Shown here: piece after piece, positions 60,136-64,000 of the stretch
How the letters are laid out: each line of letters begins with the position of its first letter
How positions within the stretch are numbered: position 1 is the stretch's first letter
Assembly: GCA_028673005.1 (NCBI GenBank)
Contig: CM054116.1
Span: 75,962,572-76,026,571, forward strand
Direction of reading: 5' to 3'
Origin: Tanypteryx hageni
Lineage: Eukaryota; Arthropoda; Insecta; Odonata; Petaluridae
DNA: 64,000 nt
Program-made: the position numbers and the translations under genes
The notes under the pieces: generated by a model
Told to the model about the DNA's origin: nothing
Seen by the model: the letters and a program-made list of their open reading frames with translations, nothing else
Databases searched by the model: none

Positions 60136-63100
60136 ATCCCATCCTTTCTTTGTTATTCTTTTTATTTTAATTTTACGTTAATATTCGCCTCTTTTTTGCC
60201 ATTCCTCCCTGTCATGCTGCCCGTTGAAAACATCTTCGTAGTCTCTGTTTTACGAGCATTTTTCCTCTTCCACGTCAATTCGGCAATGTTTTTTCTCCTA
60301 CATCTAGAGAGAGAGAGAAAGAGGGGGGATATAGAGGCAGAGAGAGAGACAAGTAGGGAGTGAGGTGGCTTGGAACAAACTCGGGGAATTTCAATTCCGA
60401 TTTTTAACAACCAATCTGCTGCTACCCGTGATTTTTTCCAACGTCTGCGTGGCGTTATGCTTTGAAACGCGTCTTCTTAAAAAAAAACATACTGACTGGT
60501 GCGGGCTTTTTATATTCTTTTCCTTTTGCGCCGGAAGAGATATAAATCGCTTAGAAGATGGAATGCTACGCTCAAACTGTTTCTTTCGCTCCTGTTACTA
60601 TCTTTATAACGCTGTTTAAAAGATAATTAATCAACCAGAATGAGGCATTTATTTCATCGTCGTTATATAATCTGAAAGTATACAAAATGTTCGAGACTAC
60701 TATATTTTTAATGAGAGATTCAGATAATCTACCGGATTTTTTCATTATATTTTTTTATTCCTCGCCCCAAAATCAGATTGTTAATGAACGTAGAAATTAA
60801 CATTTTAGAATCTTTATATTTTGGAATAACACGACATTTAACTTTCCTGATGTGCAGGATAAAACCAACGTCTTCTCTTTGCCCATAACTGATGTAATTT
60901 AGTCCCTTAGATTTGCTGATGCATTCTAACTTGCGTAATATCTGCGGTAATTGATATGTGATTACATATGCGAATAACTTATAATTACCCCGAGATATGT
61001 GCATCCTCCTCCGCACGGGGATACACACAAGTTAATGTACTTGTTCCATTAATTTTATATTATAACACTCTCACGTATCCTTGAACATTAGAACTTAAAG
61101 AATGCCACCTAACCATCCCGGGCTTCCCTAATGTACTATCAGGAACGTTATAAAACACTTACCATTCGATGTACATTAACAGCCTTATCTGTGTCGGACA
61201 ACTCTTTAACGGTGCTTTGTCCATAAAAACCGTTCTCTCTCTTCCTCCCATCCTCCACGGATTTCGTCTTTTTCAGCTTAGTCTAGTATCTAATCAACAG
61301 TCTCTTGACCCACGGCGCGCCTTAAAACATAATCTTCATCATCTTCTTTTATCCTCATGCCTCTCTTCTCAGCCTTTTTCATATAACTCATAATTTCGTC
61401 CTTGGTCTCTCGAACACTCAAATTCAATGCGGCAGCCCACATTTCTAATCTCCTTCTCATGCTTCCCCTTCTCTTCCCCCTATTTCTATCCATTCTCTTT
61501 TATCCACTCTCGTCTTCCGCATCTTTCCTCTGGAGCCCCCTCCCACTCGCTCGCCCCCTCTCTCGCCCCAATCACATCTCCCCTTTATCCCGCACCCGTC
61601 GCCTTCCCGACCCCAAACTCCTCCGACACCTCATTCCAGTACTTCTTCCGCCGAATGCCGAAGTGTTAGGGGGAGAGGGGGTCGGAGGATGGGGCGAGGG
61701 ACGGAGGAGGAGCATCATGGGAAGAGTTAGTCGGACCCGCAAACCGGTTCCTCCGCCGTCTTGTCGATTATTTTTTTTTAAACTTTATTTTCTCGAACCT
61801 ATTTCCTCTCCTCCTCCTCCGTGTTCCGATTCCTCCTCCGCAACGCCTCCTCCTTCCCCCTTTTTACGTTTGTCTTTTTTTATTCATTTATTTATTTTAG
61901 AAACCTCATCCGGAGCGAGGAAGTTCCCCCGTCCGCCCTCTACCTCACCCCCGATTGAGGGAACGAAAAAAAAGGAGCGGATTTTGTTAATTTTTTCATT
62001 TATTCCCCTACCCAAACATCCAGTTTTTTATTCCTAAGAATCTCCGATATCATCCGCGAAAATATAGCGTTTCAGGAGGGCAATTCTTCCATAAATACGA
62101 CTGTAATTAGAGTTCATCCCACGGCCCCTCTCTGTGTCATGCACGTGTATCTGCAAAGGGAAAATGAGCACTCTTACAAGCTATTTTCTCCTTTTTCCGG
62201 GAATTTTGTGTCCACGGATATGGGAAAAGATTTGTAATTCGCCGTCGGAATTTTTTTAGTCTCAAAAGAGGCACCGGTGGGAATCGCGGTCAAAATTCTT
62301 TTGACTCTACAGTGCTTGAATATTTTCTTGGGCGTATAAAGACGCGGTAACGACGACGGTAAATAACGAGAGAGAGGGAAAGAGACAGGGACATTGGGGA
62401 CTTGGAGGAAAGAAGTGTTCACGACGTTTTTATTCAGCCTCGGATGCATTGGATGGAAGAGTTGACTACGCGCGCGAAAGCTCGGACGTTAAAGTCATCA
62501 GTTAAAATATCCACGTCTTCCAAGACTTCAGAAATGCCCTTCGTAAGCCAAGGATTTTTCTGGTCATCCTCCTTTGATTTTTTCCCAAACGAATTTCCCA
62601 TCTGCAATCCTCCTTTGCTCTGTCTGAAATCGTCGAATATTTAGAAACATAATATCCGCGATTCAAGGGGTTCCGCCCCTGCCGCCTTTGGCGCTCAACC
62701 CCATGTCGCGTTCGCGCGGCGAATTCGCCACACGAGATCAACTGGTGTCTTCCGCCTCAGACTTCACTTTCCGCGACAATTATTTGAGGAAGTCAATTGT
62801 GACAATTGCCCCTACATAGTTTTCGGTATGCGTGCGCATTCATCATCCCTCCCAACTGATGCAATTCTCACCCCTCCATCCCCTCCCGTCTCTTCCTATC
62901 AGGGTGCGCGCATCCCCTGAGACGTAGCGTTAGGGAAGGAAAAAAATCTTTTTTAAACTTGGAGATATACAATAAATTCCCGATTTATCGAGTTCCACGA
63001 AACCGAGCCCGCTCTGGTTAATCCGATCTTTCTTGTTGAGCGATATGCTTAGCTACATGCACCATAGTATACAAAAATTAAAATAAAAAATCTCAAAAAG

Positions 63101-64000
63101 TCGAACTTAATATTACTGTATGAAATACGTTTACAGTAAAATAAGTGGCACTATGCTATCTATTATCATCGTAATTAGGTATTGGATAGTTACAGAAGTC
63201 TCCTCAAAGAAACCAGCAGACCATAATTTTCGCCAGGTTCTCCTTCATGTGAAATTCTTTGTTGCTTCCAACATAACCGAGACATTAGAACTTTAATTCT
63301 TAATGTTACGAGCTGCTTTAAATTCTTCAACGCTGCTATCCTGATGCACTAGTTTTCTGAGGAAAACTCGCTTAAAAATCCTCTTGAGCCAAATTATTCG
63401 ATATCAGACTGATCGGGATCTTACTGCATAGATAACGTGAGGTTATAAAATACCAATTCTTTCCAAATAAAAAATAAATAAAAAATCGTATTTGGGCTTT
63501 CGTATGGTAGCATGAAATAAATAAAAAGACGCGATTGCATCAATCTGCACAGGCGGGCGACTGGTTTTTCCAACAGTCGCTTTAAAGTAAAAAAAACAAC
63601 TAACTAAACTTAATATTTAGCTTTCTATGCTATAAAATGCGGAAATGTCAGTAATATTCTCTAGGAGAGAACGTCTAGCCGCTTCGCTGTCATCCTCGCC
63701 CTCTACCATCATTCCTATCTATCTCCACCCTCGATCGTTCGAAAAAATAGCGGTCAAACACGTGATAAAAAAACGTGGGCGAGGCGACCGCCTCGATACT
63801 TTTAAAACTATGCGGACCCCTAAACTCATTCTGAATTTATTACGGAACTGGTTCTGTAACGTATTATGAATTTGAAATCAGGTTGTCAAGACAATAAGGA
63901 AAATCAAAAAGATGACTTTGATGGAACCTTGCCACTTTCGTCGAATCCAGGTCAGAGCTAACTTGATTGGCTACTGTCGCGGAATGTCGAGCGTCGAACC
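60136..64000. other. non-coding DNA
   Basis: A (GA)n-rich patch at 60306-60360. GC/CT-rich sequence at about 61200-62000 and CpG-bearing DNA at 62400-62950; the rest is AT-rich. The 211-codon frame at 61402-62037 is Pro/Ser/Leu low complexity. A charged minus-strand frame of 67 codons at 61290-61493 is discussed as a weak candidate only. Confidence 0.45.

Noticed and set aside
61402..62037. 211-codon open reading frame
   Set aside because: Pro/Ser/Leu low complexity in a CT-rich tract; no domain.
1..64000. CRISPR arrays, operons, ribosome binding sites, rRNA
   Set aside because: No spaced direct repeats of CRISPR type, no bacterial gene layout and no rRNA sequence; the DNA is eukaryotic.
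1..64000. Known animal microRNA precursors
   Set aside because: I looked for common mature sequences by eye and recognised none; this is not an exhaustive search.

Overview
The window looks like nuclear DNA of an arthropod, most likely an insect. I infer this from AT-rich DNA cut by GC-richer, CpG-bearing blocks, abundant pyrimidine/purine microsatellites, and a transposon mix (mariner, hAT, pogo-like, a tRNA-derived SINE) typical of insect genomes. I cannot name the species. No intact protein-coding gene could be supported anywhere in the 64 kb. The longest open frames, including a 340-codon one at 840-1862, are translations of CT-rich microsatellite or carry no recognisable domain. The window is best read as a long intergenic or intronic stretch dominated by decayed mobile elements and simple repeats.

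Layout. 1-5.6 kb: a CT-rich minisatellite of about 0.9 kb (927-1801) followed by AT-rich DNA. 5.6-7.9 kb: a hAT-type MITE with a perfect 8-bp target duplication, then a TIR element (6197-7905) holding an inserted, dead mariner copy (6311-7240). 10.1-10.35 kb: a fold-back element with a tRNA-like sequence in each arm. 16.6-17.4 kb and 40.9-41.35 kb: two copies of one dispersed family with a strong terminal hairpin and a core of tandem units of about 155 bp. 18.6 kb: a 42-bp near-perfect palindrome. 23.5-23.85 kb: a GC-richer block bounded by good splice-site matches, a candidate non-coding exon.

34.1-35.75 kb: a well-bounded hAT element (8-bp duplication) that keeps the transposase C-terminal dimerisation region on the minus strand, contains a palindromic segment, and carries a SINE with its own 14-bp duplication. 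36.9-37.7 kb: a G-rich minisatellite, a tRNA-like remnant and a second CT minisatellite. 40.27-40.67 kb: a decayed DDE transposase of the Tc1/mariner superfamily. 46.9-47.2 kb: another hAT-like MITE. 48.3 kb: a 54-bp tandem duplication. 53.3-55.5 kb: a composite of hAT-type termini enclosing a pogo-like MITE and microsatellite. 58.5-60.1 kb: C/CT-rich tracts.

Nothing here works together as a pathway. The visible biology is layered transposition: at least three elements lie inside others (mariner in TIR element, SINE in hAT, pogo-like MITE in hAT), which gives relative insertion ages. All transposase reading frames seen are broken by stops, frameshifts or loss of catalytic residues, so none should be active.
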